DNA from: Chaetomium olivaceum
Taxonomy: Eukaryota; Ascomycota; Sordariomycetes; Sordariales; Chaetomiaceae
Reading direction: 5' to 3'
Length of the DNA: 64,000 nt
Assembly (NCBI GenBank): GCA_039881045.1
Contig: JAYWVB010000002.1
Span: forward strand, 868,001-932,000
Made by a program: the position numbers and the translations under genes. Position 1 is the first letter of the stretch. Every line of letters starts with the position of its first letter. Below the pieces are notes generated by a model. It made no database searches and was not told where the DNA came from. It saw only the letters and a list, made by a program, of their open reading frames with translations. Positions 23,425 through 34,506 of this stretch are shown here, one piece after another.

Positions 23425-23502
23425 CCCACCACGCCAACTTTAGACACACCACACAACACCAAAACTAGTCTATTTAAAATGCAGTCTACATCATTCGAGT
23501 CC

Positions 23503-25180
23503 TTACTTATAGGGGCATTTCCTGGCGTTGTGCTCCACCGAGCCGCAAACACTACACTTTGGCTGCGCCCGTGTTTGTGCCTTTGGTGTAGTTGCGTTCG
23601 ACGGCCCCGCCTCTCCTTCTTCTACCTTGGGACGGGCTTTCTGGCGTCCCTGACCCTTCTGAGGAGCTTTCTTGGAGGCCTCGATGTGAGCTTGACCTTC
23701 TTCAATTGCCATGGTCCCTCCTGTCTGGATGAAAGCTCGGCGTGCCCACTTTTTCTTTTGCCGAGCGTTTTCAGCCCGGAGTCGCGAGTTCTCGTCATGT
23801 AGAAGGACAGCGTTATGCATCGCCATTTGGCAGCCCTTGATGATTTTCTGAAGCGCTCGATCTGTTGGACTTGTCTCTCTCCGGCGTTTCCTTTGGAGAG
23901 AGTCAAGGTCGACTATATTGACTGGCGTCTTGAGAGGCAGACTTGGCGGCTGGTCGGGGGCAGGAGGGGGGCTTGGTGTCCGTATCTTAGTTTGCAGCCG
24001 ACAGAGAACCTGATTTGGATCGAAAGGCGAGATCCCCGTAACTCTGAAGCCACTTCCGATGTTCTTCATAGTGAATGTCTTCTGTCGAGCCTCAAGAAGC
24101 AGATCGAGAAACCTCGGCTTATCGATGTGATAGACGCCAAGCGATATCATCGCTTTGACAAGGTCGCCATACACCCGCTTAAGCACAGCGAAACAGCTGA
24201 CGTCAAGAGCTTGGCAATAGTGTGACGAGTGAGGAGGCATACACTCAGTGAGAATTCGATGCTCAGTGCAGAACTTGTCAAATGCAGGCGCCATATGACT
24301 TCCATGGCCGTCGAGAATGAGGAGCCGATACCGACCAATAGTCCGGTCTCGAGTCTGTGGCTCGAAGACGTCTCGCAACCATGCAAAGGTAAGTTCGTTG
24401 GTCGTCCAGCCGTTATCGCTAACTCCAATGCGCCATGTCTTTGGCAGCGCTGAGCTGTCGTACCATGACGAGATGTGGACTTTCCCCTCGAAGATGATCA
24501 TTGGATCGAGACTCCAACCTGTCGCGTTGATACACTCGATAACAGTGGCCCACTCTCGATTTCCAGGCTGGATAACAACAGGCCGATTCCGTCGGTCAGA
24601 TCGAGTGACCACCTTAGACGTGCTTGCGACACCCATTTGGAAACCGGTTTCGTCAAAGTTGTAGATATCGTTATCGAGAACACCGTAGTCGCTAATAGTC
24701 TTTCGCACCCGCGCAAACCACGCTGAAATCTTCTCTGGGTCTTCGCATAATGCTCGCTGATAGTCGTATTTTCTTGAATACTTCGTCTTCAAATGGGGAT
24801 GCCGATCAAGAAGCCGATGAACCCAGTTCTCGCCGACAGTCATTACCGGGACTGGGGTGCATGCGACAGACGCGTCGAGCAAAGTCGAGCTTCCACGCTC
24901 GCGGAGAAGAAGGTCGGCCATTTGTCGGATATAGCCGATCGTAGGCGACATACCACGGTCGTCCAATGACTCGATCCATTGAATCAGGGCAGCTTCTTCG
25001 GTTGGGCGTAGTTTTCGGTTCCGAACTTGGGCGTGTTGACGTGTTCCACCCCCGTTGACGCGTCTATAGAGAGTAGACTTCGGTACATCAAACACAGCTG
25101 CAGCGTTACGAATGCCCTTAATCTTGCCTGAATTTAGGGCCTCGATCGCTAACTGGGCGCGATGGGGTCGTGAGGTGCAT
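23503..25180 (-). CDS. Fot1/pogo-type transposase with C-terminal zinc knuckle (start uncertain)
   Basis: DDE transposase that cuts and pastes its own element. In order: a psq/CENP-B-like helix-turn-helix (RAQLAIEALNSGKIKGIRNA to STLYRRVNGG), a Tc5-type HTH (RKLRPTEEAALIQWIESLDD to GENWVHRLLDRHPHLKTKY), then the DDE_1 core with acidic residues in YNFDETGF, LLILDGHGSHMA and QALDVSCF; exactly 35 residues separate the last two aspartates (DD35D). A Lys/Arg-rich stretch and a CCHC knuckle (CSVCGSVEHNARKC) end the protein. About 560 residues, near the Fot1 norm. The long open frame has no ATG before the first HTH. An ATG at 25180 (MHLTT) lies one frame off and joins RAQLAIEAL if one base is dropped from the G4 run at 25164-25167, so I place the start there; a near-cognate or spliced start is the alternative. 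The catalytic residues are intact. Confidence 0.85.
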
Positions 25181-25200
25181 CCGAAGCGAGGTGGTGGAGT

Positions 25201-25258
25201 GTGTGGGGCAGAAAAGTGTCCCACAAGGTGGTGTGTCCCAGAAGGTGATAGATTACGT
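25201..25258 (-). repeat. Right terminal inverted repeat of the Fot1-like element (58 bp)
   Basis: Perfect inverted match to 23367-23424, abutting the TA at 25259-25260. The transposase frame is open into this repeat, but without an ATG there. Confidence 0.95.
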
Positions 25259-25260
25259 TA

Positions 25261-26719
25261 ATTGCTTTACCTTTCATGTATGTGCGGCTGGAAGTGACCT
25301 TTATCGTGGGGCTTCATCCGACAACCTGTCATGCATACGCCGCGGTTGATGTGTGTGACCTCCGGAGGCTATTGTTCTATGCACGGTTCTCACCATCGTC
25401 AGCTGGCTCTTGGAATTTCAAGAAGACCCATGTCAGCCGCACCGAGGAAAGTTTCAGAACGAACTCAATGCGACATGGAGACCGTCATTTCCTGTGTTTC
25501 TGTTTGTGGGGTATAGCGGGGTACCTTACTTTTGAGGCGGTCTCCACACGCTATCAGGGCCCCCTGCCGCCATCGCAGGGCCTCGGAGGATGACCTGCAG
25601 GTTTCCAGGCATCAAAATCACCAGCGCAAGGCTGCCACCAAACGGAAATCTGTTTTCTTCACGGATCCTCTGCTTCGACCTGTGGTCAATTCAGACGAAG
25701 TTGGAGCCGACACCACTCCAAACCTGGTGTTTAAACTTATTTGTTCCCCCACCGAAAGTCGAGCCCTCCTGCTACGTCCAGCTAGGAACCACAGCCCACC
25801 GACGGTACAAAGTACCTGGGGGAGGTCCTTCTCGACCTGTAGGGCTGAGCCACCGAGTTGGGGGGGATAAGTCGCCAGGAATAACACTCTGCTGCGCATT
25901 CATTTCCTGATCAGGCAGACCCTGTATGTACTGTGCAAGCTGCCGAAATATTTTTATTATTTTTTTGGGATGAACATGACCGTGCACGGCTGCTTTTGAA
26001 TGAGAGCTTCTTAGGGGGCTGCTGACTCGTTTTATGTTGCCGGGCTGTCCTCGGTGTCGTGCATCACACAGACCCTCGATTTGCAAGCACAGCCAGCGCA
26101 ACTGCTACGGGAACATCGAATCCGCCAGAAGTGACCCTCCAATCCCAGCCACACCCACAGCCAGACGGCCAAATCCAACGGGACAAAGGCCTCGGCGGTT
26201 CGAGAGGCCATTCCATTCGGCCCCCATCACGCCCCTCTCAGCAGCGACCTTCCCTACCTTTCCGCTGCGACCTAAGCCTGACCTGCAGCTAACGTTACCG
26301 GACATCGGTAATCCGAGCGTGCTGCGTAAGACAAGCACGACAGCCTCCGGCCTACCCACTCCACGACGATCCGTCTTCACGACGACATTGAGCGGCGGAC
26401 TTGAAGTTGGCGCAACTCTCGATCGCAGCCCACTACGTACCGCCGAGGCCGATGCCAATGTAATGCCGATGCCCGCACAGCGCAAACAATCTTATCGATA
26501 CAGCGCCGACGATACACCCCCAGAACCCCTCACCCCAAATTGACGACGACCTTTGGCCCCAACACGGCAGGCAGCCGATCGCAGTTCAGTGGGCCATCCA
26601 TCGATGACCGGCGAAGGCCATTGCGCCCGCCTCAAACTCCGCCAACAGCGACAACAACCACGACAACCCCCTGCCCTGATCGAGCTCTCGGCAATCGCCG
26701 CTCCGGCGTCACCTCCATA
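25261..26719. other. Upstream region of the arrestin-like gene, possibly with its N-terminal coding extension
   Basis: From 25261 to about 26030 I see no gene. From 26034 (ATG) to 26543 a frame is open and encodes a Pro/Ser/Thr-rich disordered stretch ending RYSADDTPPEPLTPN. The frame that reaches the arrestin domain picks up directly after it (KLTTTFGPNTAG) if one A is added to the run at 26537-26539. That suggests an N-terminal disordered extension of the arrestin broken by an indel; it is not certain. Confidence 0.4.
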
Positions 26720-28135
26720 ATGAATGCGGCAAATGCCCCCGCGACCGTGAGGATATCCGGCCCACCAAACAGTAGCTTCCTGGTGGGCTACCCCGGTATC
26801 TCCGCGACTTTGGTAGGTTACGCACTCTTCTGTTTGCTCTCCAAGATCGCATGTAAATGGCGATGCTGCATTTTTCATTTCTAAATGTCCGCGCAATTGC
26901 GCCGTTGCAAAGTGCTAGCGCATGTCCCTCGTGCTAACTTTATCCCTGGCAGCCTAGAATCGTTGGCAAAGTCGAAATCCGCCCCGGCGCAGGCTTCTCG
27001 GCCCCCGTGAACGTTTCCATGGTGCGCATCTGTCTTCAACGACGAGAGACGATACATCCAGCCGCCGAAAATGTTGCAAAACGGCACCTCGGGACGCCGC
27101 GACGGGAGACAGTGGATTTGGTGGGGAAGGAGGTGTTGCTCTTTCGATGCGTGTCGGGAAAAGAGGCCGAGAGTGTGATTGCGATGGACCTGCCATTTCA
27201 AATATTCATTCCGTTCGGGCGCAGTGGCGAAGAGACGAACCGCCGGATCCCCCCTGCGAGCATGCAACTGCCCAGCCGAATCGCCGAGACATATTACGAG
27301 CTCGTCGTTACCGTCCAGCAAGGGTCCAGCATGCAGAACCGATATACTTTTCCCATTCCGCTCCAGCGGTACGACACGCTGTCGACCTTCGGCATGTACA
27401 ACCGACCAGAAACGAGGGCGGCGACGGCGGACCACATAGTGACACTGGGCATCTCACTTCCAAAATGGAGCTACGGACCCCTCGACCCCATCACGGTCTA
27501 TGTCAAGCTCTCACCGAACCCGGACTATCTTAGCAAAGCAAAAAGGGTGACGATACAGAAGCTCACTCTCACTATTGAGGAGGAGATCACATTCAACCCC
27601 GAAGGAGACGAACCAACGAAGAAGATCAACAAAATCGCCAAACACACCCAGGCCGTGGGGACGAAGATGCCCGAGACCGGCTACATCACCAACCTGGGGC
27701 TTGTGCTCCCGGCGCGGGATCTAAGAGATCCGGATGGCATAATAAAAAGGGGCAAGCCCGCATTTCCCATGTACGAGGTGACGAGCTTCTCGACGACATC
27801 CACATTATACAAGGTTGAATTCTTCTTAAGCATTAAGGTGAGCGCTGTTATTTGGATAAGCTTTCCGGTTCTTCTTTTCTCACAAATTCCAGGCCCACAT
27901 GACTTCCGCCAGGGATATCACATTACGCCAGCCGATCGTGGTATGCCCGATGGACCAGCAAGCTTGCAAAGAGGAGATGGATGCCATCGAACAAGCAGCA
28001 AAGGACGCCTCTCATGTCGACCCAAACAACCCCATTCTTCCGGACCGAACCATCATTCTAGCCACCGAGAGAGAGGCGATTCGGCATCTTGGGCTATGTG
28101 AGGTCGGGGGAGTTAAAAAGATGCTGATTGAGTGA
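26720..28135 (+). CDS. Arrestin-like (alpha-arrestin) domain protein
   Basis: Alpha-arrestins in fungi link membrane transporters or pH/nutrient sensing to the Rsp5 ubiquitin ligase. Three exons, 26720-26812, 26953-27837 and 27893-28135, give 406 residues; introns have GTAGGT and GTGAGC donors and CAG acceptors and all phases agree. The N-terminal arrestin fold is visible in SSFLVGYPGISATL, KVEIRPGAGFSAPVNVSMVR and FQIFIPFGRSGEETNRRIPP; the C-terminal arrestin fold in YNRPETRAATADHIVTLGIS, YGPLDPITVYVKLSPNPD and AHMTSARDITLRQPIVVC. I see no PY motif in the certain part. ATG 26720 is the first in this frame, but the frame may be joined to a longer Pro-rich N-terminus from 26034 by a one-base indel at 26537-26539. 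The cargo or partner is unknown. Confidence 0.85.
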
Positions 28136-30326
28136 TCTCTTTGAGATACACAGCATTTGACTGGAAAATGGGACGGCCCAGGCATCACACATCATCGATT
28201 TGATGGCTAGAGCATGCCGTTCTAACACCGAAAGCGTTCGCCACATGTCGATAAGCGAGGCAAGACGACGATTTCCCCCTACCAGAACTCTGGATAGTGC
28301 ATACCGTCAACTAGCCTTTGAGCCGCGGCTTATTCACCGGATCTTTTGAGCGTTGCAGGCGTCTAATGAGCTTCTGGGTGAACCGATCTGGCACCCTCCA
28401 GCCATATTCGCAGTACGTCCTTGGATGTGAAACCGTGAACCTGGTGAACAGGTGAAAGCAAGTTGAGGAAAGCGGGAAGCGAGCTACTACCCACCGGGGT
28501 ACTGCGTTGTTGGGCAGATAGACGGGCTGGTAGACGATAAGCCAGACGTGATACGGAATCCTTGTCTCAACATGGCGAAAAGGGAAGAGAACCATGTATG
28601 ATGCTCAGGATAGGGAAGGTGTGATGCCCGAGTCATTCATAGTTGACCTGGCGTTTGTGGACGAGGGGGTGTTCGGGAGTCGGGTAAGGAGGCCTTGGGA
28701 CGGCTATGGCGATGCGTGGGGAGATCATAGCGGCCGGGTTCCCGTTCGTTGGAGTGACTGAAACCAGACTACGCGGAAACTTGAAGTACCCGCCACAATT
28801 TTATTCTTCAACCTTGAGATAATATTCATTTTGGGTATGTGTAGTGGCTCGATCCTGCTGTGACCAAAACCAGCCGCTTCACAATCAAAACTATACCTCC
28901 CAGATATTAGCATTATTGATATCGATATCTAACATATATGCACAACATCGTCTTCGTTATTCCTCACTATCTTCTCTGTCATTCTCTGTTTCAGTGGCAC
29001 AAACAACTAGCTGTTTCTCCCCTCGTAGTAGCATGTCTCCTTTACTCCTTTCCGGCCGGTAACATTGCCTTTACATGCGGACAACGGTCACAGGATCTGA
29101 CGATAGCGAGTTCGGCATGTAAAAAGGTCCGCCAACACGTTGGCCTGACATCAAATCCGAGGTTTCAAACAGCCTTGCAAAAATGATCGATTACTTGGTA
29201 ATTCTCTATTTCCCCATGTGTTGAAGTCCATCTCGCACTTGTGTCTCAGATTGCATCCTGCGGTGAGTAGGTACATAAGACAAGGAAAAGACAGTAGTAG
29301 CGGAACACACGAAGCCCATATATTGTCAACGGACTATGCCTTCAGATATTTGCTTATAGGATCATGCTTCCCAGCACCGCATGTTATGTTATGCTCCCCT
29401 TTCCACAGACCGAGAGGGATTTCGGGTTTGCCCCTGGATCAACCGTCGATGTGTTTAGAAGGTGCCCCCCACGAGTACGAATCTTCCCATGGCAAACGTG
29501 ACACAGTCCGTCGTTCAAAACATGTAGGTGTTGAAGGAGAGTGAGAAGAGAACAAAAAAGACACTGAGTAACAAAAACATACAGCACCGAGGATTCGCTG
29601 GTCGTCACCGACCCAACTACTAGTTCGGCCCTTGCGAGTTTCACTAGGGGAGAGCGGACGGGATCCCGTGTTCTCTGGCAGGTATGGCCGTATGTGATAG
29701 AATCGCGTTGGAGTTGCAGCTTATGGAAGGAAGGTTAAAGGGTAAGTGAGCGTTTGACTGTGGTTAATGCCCCTGAGACATCAGAATCAACAATGGATGT
29801 AATGTTAGCTTAATTTGTCCAATATAAGCCATCATAATGGATTAGATATCGCAGACATTACGTTGTGTTATGTCTACTGTTCTTGTTGGAGGATCGAAGT
29901 TTTCGGAACTTCGCAGGCAGAGACAGAGCCAATGCCAACCCTAACCCTGTGAATTGAAAACATTGTCCTGTCCGGAGGACAATTTTAAGAAAATCGACGT
30001 TCTTCACAAATGGGAATCCCATCCACACTTCGCTTTTCTACAAATTCCGTTCTACAAGTCTCGGTTGAAGCCTATTTCTTGAGGATTACATTACGAAGGC
30101 TTCTCCGCGAAAGCTCATCCCCCAGTTTCTTACAGCGCAGCCCGCAATTGTACATATCCCACTCCACCACATCCCCAAAGCGCAAACGATCAGTCATCGC
30201 GGAGCAAGAACGCTATGAAGCCCGCCGATAGGTAACGAAAGATATCAGCACTCGCCCAAGCGTCCACCCACCACATACCTACCAAACCTTCAATAAAACC
30301 CACACAACATAACATCACCGCCCACC
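28136..30326. other. Intergenic between the arrestin-like gene and sen54
   Basis: About 2.2 kb with only short overlapping open frames (largest about 108 codons, 29218-29544, not ATG-initiated) and no family match. The half from 28780 on is AT-richer. No tRNA or rRNA recognised. Confidence 0.45.
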
Positions 30327-31911
30327 ATGTCCCTCGACGACGACGACAACCCCTCCCTCGCCCCGCCGGGCCCCCTCCTCTCCTCCTCCTCCTCCTCCTC
30401 CTCCCCTTCCCCCCACCTCCCCACAGACCCAACCGCCGCCGCTGCCGCCACAGACGACCTCACCGCCGAGGACCTGATCGAAGACGAGGGCGCGGCGGCG
30501 CAAGACTTCCGGGCGTTCGCCGCGGCGCTGCAGTTCCGCAAGACGGCGGGGGTGTCGGCGCAAACGATCCGCCGCGGCGAGAAGGACTTTGAGGCGCACG
30601 GCACGCGCGCCCAGGCCGACGCGCTCGAGCAGAGCCGGGCGGCCATGCGCGACGTGCTCTCGTATACGCGCGTGCATCCCGCGGGGGGGAACAGGGGCGG
30701 GTTGGCGAGGGGGTGGTATTTTCCGGGTTGGTGGGAGGGGTACCGGGAGGAGGGCGGGGAGGAGGGGCGTGGGGAGGGTGGAAGGGAGGGGAAGGAGGGG
30801 GAAAAGAAGCCGTTTGGGTTTGTCAGGGAGAGTGGTGGTGTGTTGGAGGGTTCGTCGGTGGCGAGTCAGGCGTTGGGGAGGGCGGTTACGGGGCAGGCGA
30901 AGGACAGGCCTGCGAGGGGGAGGGATTGGTTGCTGCCGGAGGAGGCGTTGTATTTGGTTGAGAGGGGGTCGTTGGACTTGTGGTGGCCGTTGAAAGGGCT
31001 CGAGGAGATCTTTCCCCCGGATGGGACCGCAGAGGCCACGAAGGAAGACTCGGAAGAGGAGGAAGAGGAGGACTCGGAAGAGGAGGACTCGGAAGAGGAG
31101 GTGGATGAGTATGACATCGGCTTCCCGCTCAGTCTCCAGGCTGCCTATGCCCTCCTTATCGGTGAACACGGCGAGCGAGGCAAGATTAGCCTGCAAAAGT
31201 TCCAGGTTTATTCGAACCTCAAGCGATGCGGCTACAACATCCTACGAGCGCCGCCTACCGTCAAACGCCTCGCCACAAACCCAGTAACGACCACCCTCTG
31301 GCAATGGTTCGCCTCCCTCCTTACCAAAACCCCCCACCACCCTCCCTACGGCCCGCTAGTCCAACCAGGCCTCTACCGCTCCTACGCCTCCATCTACCGC
31401 CAAATGGCCCTCCTCCCACGCCACATCCCCTCCGCAACACCAACCTCAACCCCACCTCCCACACACGACCCCTTCACAATCCACTTCCACGTCTGGAAAT
31501 CCGCCCAGAAATGGACCAAACTCCGCCACCCGCCCCCCGACTTCCAGCTCGCCGTCGTCGACGCGCAGGAGACCTCGGTCCCGACCGGTTCCGAGATCAC
31601 CGCCCTGCTGGGCGCCATGCCCCCAGCTCCCGGGAAACCGGAGTGGTCCGGCCCGGGCCGCATCTACGCGCGGCTGAAGCACGGGTACCGCAACGTGCTG
31701 GTCGCTGTTGTGGATCACGGCGTTATTAACTATATGCGCTTTGCGGAAGGCACGTTTGGGGTGGAGGAGGTGTATCATCGGTTTGACTACCGTGGTGGTG
31801 GCGGTGGAAGGGGTGGGGGGAAGAAGGGTGGGGGTCGGAATAATGGTAGGGGGGAGGGGAGGTGGAAGGGGTGGTGGTGGGGGCAGAGGCGGACGCGGGA
31901 GGGGGAGGTGA
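30327..31911 (+). CDS. sen54: tRNA-splicing endonuclease subunit Sen54 (apparent frameshift near C-terminus)
   Basis: Sen54 is the structural partner of the catalytic subunits in the heterotetrameric endonuclease that removes introns from pre-tRNA. The ATG at 30327 starts a single-exon frame: an acidic/Ser-rich start, the N-terminal Sen54 domain with RRGEKDFEAHGTRAQADAL, MRDVLSYTRVHP and ARGRDWLLPEEALYLVERG, an acidic insert (EEEEEEDSEEEDSEEE), LSLQAAYALLIGE with KISLQKFQVYSNLKRCGYNI, and the C-terminal nuclease-like fold ending YMRFAEGTFGVEEVYHRFDY. As printed the frame runs on to 32324 through an unlikely tail. The neighbouring frame gives a Gly/Arg tail (GRGGGRGGGGGRGGRGRGR) with a stop at 31911, typical of Sordariomycete Sen54; dropping one G from the G6 run at 31849-31854 joins them. 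About 527 residues after repair. Confidence 0.88.
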
Positions 31912-34506
31912 GGGTTTGTTTGTTATTGTTGTTGGGTTGTTTGTTTGTTGGGGAGAGAGAATGCAAAAGGGGGGGGGAGAGGGGCGGTCCGTTACTCCGT
32001 GTATTGCTATGTAGACGGCTGGTTGAGAGACTCGGCTTGTCAAATTTAGACTGGATTGGTCTCGGGTTGGCCACGATACCCCGTAACGACATGGTAAAGA
32101 CTCAATTATTCGTATCGACTTTTGATGTCTGGCATTCCAATCTCTTGTTTCTGTCTTTCTACTGTGTAGTTGTGCCGTTGGTGTTTTGGTTGCATTGCCA
32201 ATTCGAAACATGCCGGGTTGTTGGTACAAGCAATCAATCACTCCAACTGCCGCAGACGCTCCCTCGTATTCAACCCGGGGTTTCTGTCATGGCGCCTTGT
32301 TTGTCATACGTGATACGCACCTAGCCCGAGTCACACAAAGGTAGGGGTAAGAAGGCTCGAGTACAGGGTGTCGTGTCTCCTATGTCATCGCGACTAAAGA
32401 CGCCATTTTCACGGTGGTTGACGGCATAGGTTACTTCGATGAGGTGAGGGAACCTAGGCTTGTAACGAAGGATTCCGCGGTTCCTGTTGGTTTGTTCTTT
32501 GGTTGGGGAGTCTGGGCAAGCAAATCATTCTGCATATATTTTGGCAATCTATCTTTGGTTGGTTCGGTGTGGGAATCACATGATGGGTAAAAGTGGCGTC
32601 GGTTTGTCCCAGCATTTTCGGCTTGGTGATCCTCACTGGCTTGAGCTCAGCTTTGTGCTCAGCTCGCACTTGCTTCAATTTCATCCAGCAGATCCAAGTC
32701 AAAGGGGAAAGGAAAAAAAAAAAAAGGCATAAGAAGCGGCACCCACCCACCAACTCCGATATTGCTAACTAGCTGCGTTATGCTGTCATACATACAGTGC
32801 CTGGGCAACAAGAGACACTTCCAATAACTGCGAGGGCCATGCAACCACAATGTCGTTTTGTCGCGTTGCACCGTCTGACTTGGTTGACAAGTCGCGATTT
32901 AGGCTGGGTTTGAGTTGCGAACGGGCGAGCCAATGGGGTTGTTCCATGTGGAGCCACTCTCACAATCGCACCACAAGAATCGACTCTACAATACTGATAC
33001 CCACAGCAGGCGCGGCTATTAATTCTCGTGACATATTGATCAGCGGCCGTAAGGAGCCGACCGCCCTCAAAAGACGAGTGAAGTGGAAAAAACTGCTCAA
33101 AAACAGGGTGTGTGCGCCGTTTCTTTCCTATTTACTTGGAAAAGCGAGGCATTCACGCCCAGAGACACCACCTTCAGCTGAGCCCTCAATCAATAGCTTT
33201 CGGTACAAATTACTTCGTAGTTCTTGACTGGACTCGGCTGTTTTCGGAGTCCAAGCTTTCAAGTTCTGACGCAACAGACACCTCGATGGACATGTTTCAG
33301 ACCGGCTCGACCTTCAGGGCATGGAACCGCTTGATCTGGAAGGTAACGAGGCAAGGGTGTGTGATCTTTGGAAGGTCGGCCAACTAACAAATAAATACCA
33401 TAAATAGCCGAGAAGGCTTTAGCACAGTGTCGGTCAGAACTCGGTCGCGCTTTGGCATGTTTTCTGGAAGCCACAGTCGTTCTGCGCAATTTATCGTATC
33501 ATTCATTGTGTTGTTTGCTCGACATTCATGGAAGAACGCCCGCTGTTTTTTTTTGAGTCCAATGGGAGGCCGGGACTTGGCATGTTTTTGGCAGAGTTCC
33601 CGAGTCCCCCTCGCTTAGCTCCGATCCAGCCCAAGGGGTTCTCAAATCTCAACTGGTGCAATTTTGGCTGAACACTGAATCATCCCGTCATCCTCCGGTA
33701 CTTGGAAACCCGTACCTTTCAAGTCTCCCCCGGTCTTGACAAATGATCTGTCTCCCTTGGTTTCAATTGCTCCTATCTACCCACTTGCGCCAGTTCACCT
33801 TGCTTCCCACCGCACTTTCCCTTTCCTTCCTCTTACAACTCACGTTTATCCCACCGTATGTAACTCTTTTATCTTTCTTTTACAATACGCGTCCTTTTTT
33901 TTTGCTCGTATCCGTTCTCGAACCCAGCCTTGATTGATACCCGGGTATCTTAGATCGCCTTATCACACACCCAAGCCCGGCGCCAGCCGTAATCCCGTGT
34001 TTTGGCGCATTCTGCTTTGGGAGACGAAAGGACCCTGCATGATTCGACTTGCGGCTCACTCTGCGACGGCGTCAACCTCGAGGCCATCACCTCCATCACC
34101 CCTAAACTCGCTCAGTGCTTTTGCAACCGAAAGCGGAATTTGCCACCCGGCCTCGTGAAACAGGCGGTCCATTGCTTTTACTTTCTCCTAGCAAGAGACA
34201 ATAGTGCGCCAAGACTTTTTTTTTAATCTCGTCCAACTCGTGCCGTTGCCACGTTGGGCGGTTGACTGGCTCAGGTCAGGGTAAGCGCGTTTCCACTCAT
34301 CCTTCGATTTCCTCGGTATTATTCGTGCTTGCCCTATATTTTTCTACTCTTGCTTTCATTTCGTCTGAAATCCACTGTATAATTTCTGGATTGATGACTG
34401 TCTTTTACCCACGTTATTGTTACTTTCCATACTTGACCTGCCGCCGCTGACAATTCCCAAGACGTGAGAGACTGAGTTCTCGGTATTCGGCAGTCAACAA
34501 CACGAC
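31912..34506. other. Intergenic and promoter region upstream of the duplicated-module gene
   Basis: About 2.6 kb without a recognised gene. From about 33700 to 34450 the plus strand is strongly pyrimidine-rich with T runs, as in many fungal promoters and leaders. Open frames here are short and mutually overlapping. Confidence 0.45.

Larger units (their letters stand above)
23367..25258 (-). mobile_element. Complete Fot1/pogo-family DNA transposon (Tc1-mariner superfamily)
   Basis: An element of 1892 bp is bounded by 58-bp perfect terminal inverted repeats beginning ACGTAATCTATCACC and flanked on each side by TA (23365-23366 and 25259-25260), the target duplication used by pogo/Fot1 elements. 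It carries one transposase frame on the minus strand. Size, TIR length, TA duplication and the DD35D transposase all fit the Fot1 group of fungal elements. There is no excess of TA or premature stop codons, so RIP-type mutation is not evident. Perfect TIRs imply recent insertion. It lies between the PPIL3-type cyclophilin gene and the arrestin gene. Confidence 0.93.

Noticed and set aside
30315..31196. A 293-codon minus-strand frame over sen54
   Set aside because: Pro/Arg/Leu-rich shadow of the sen54 coding strand; sen54 itself shows clear family motifs.
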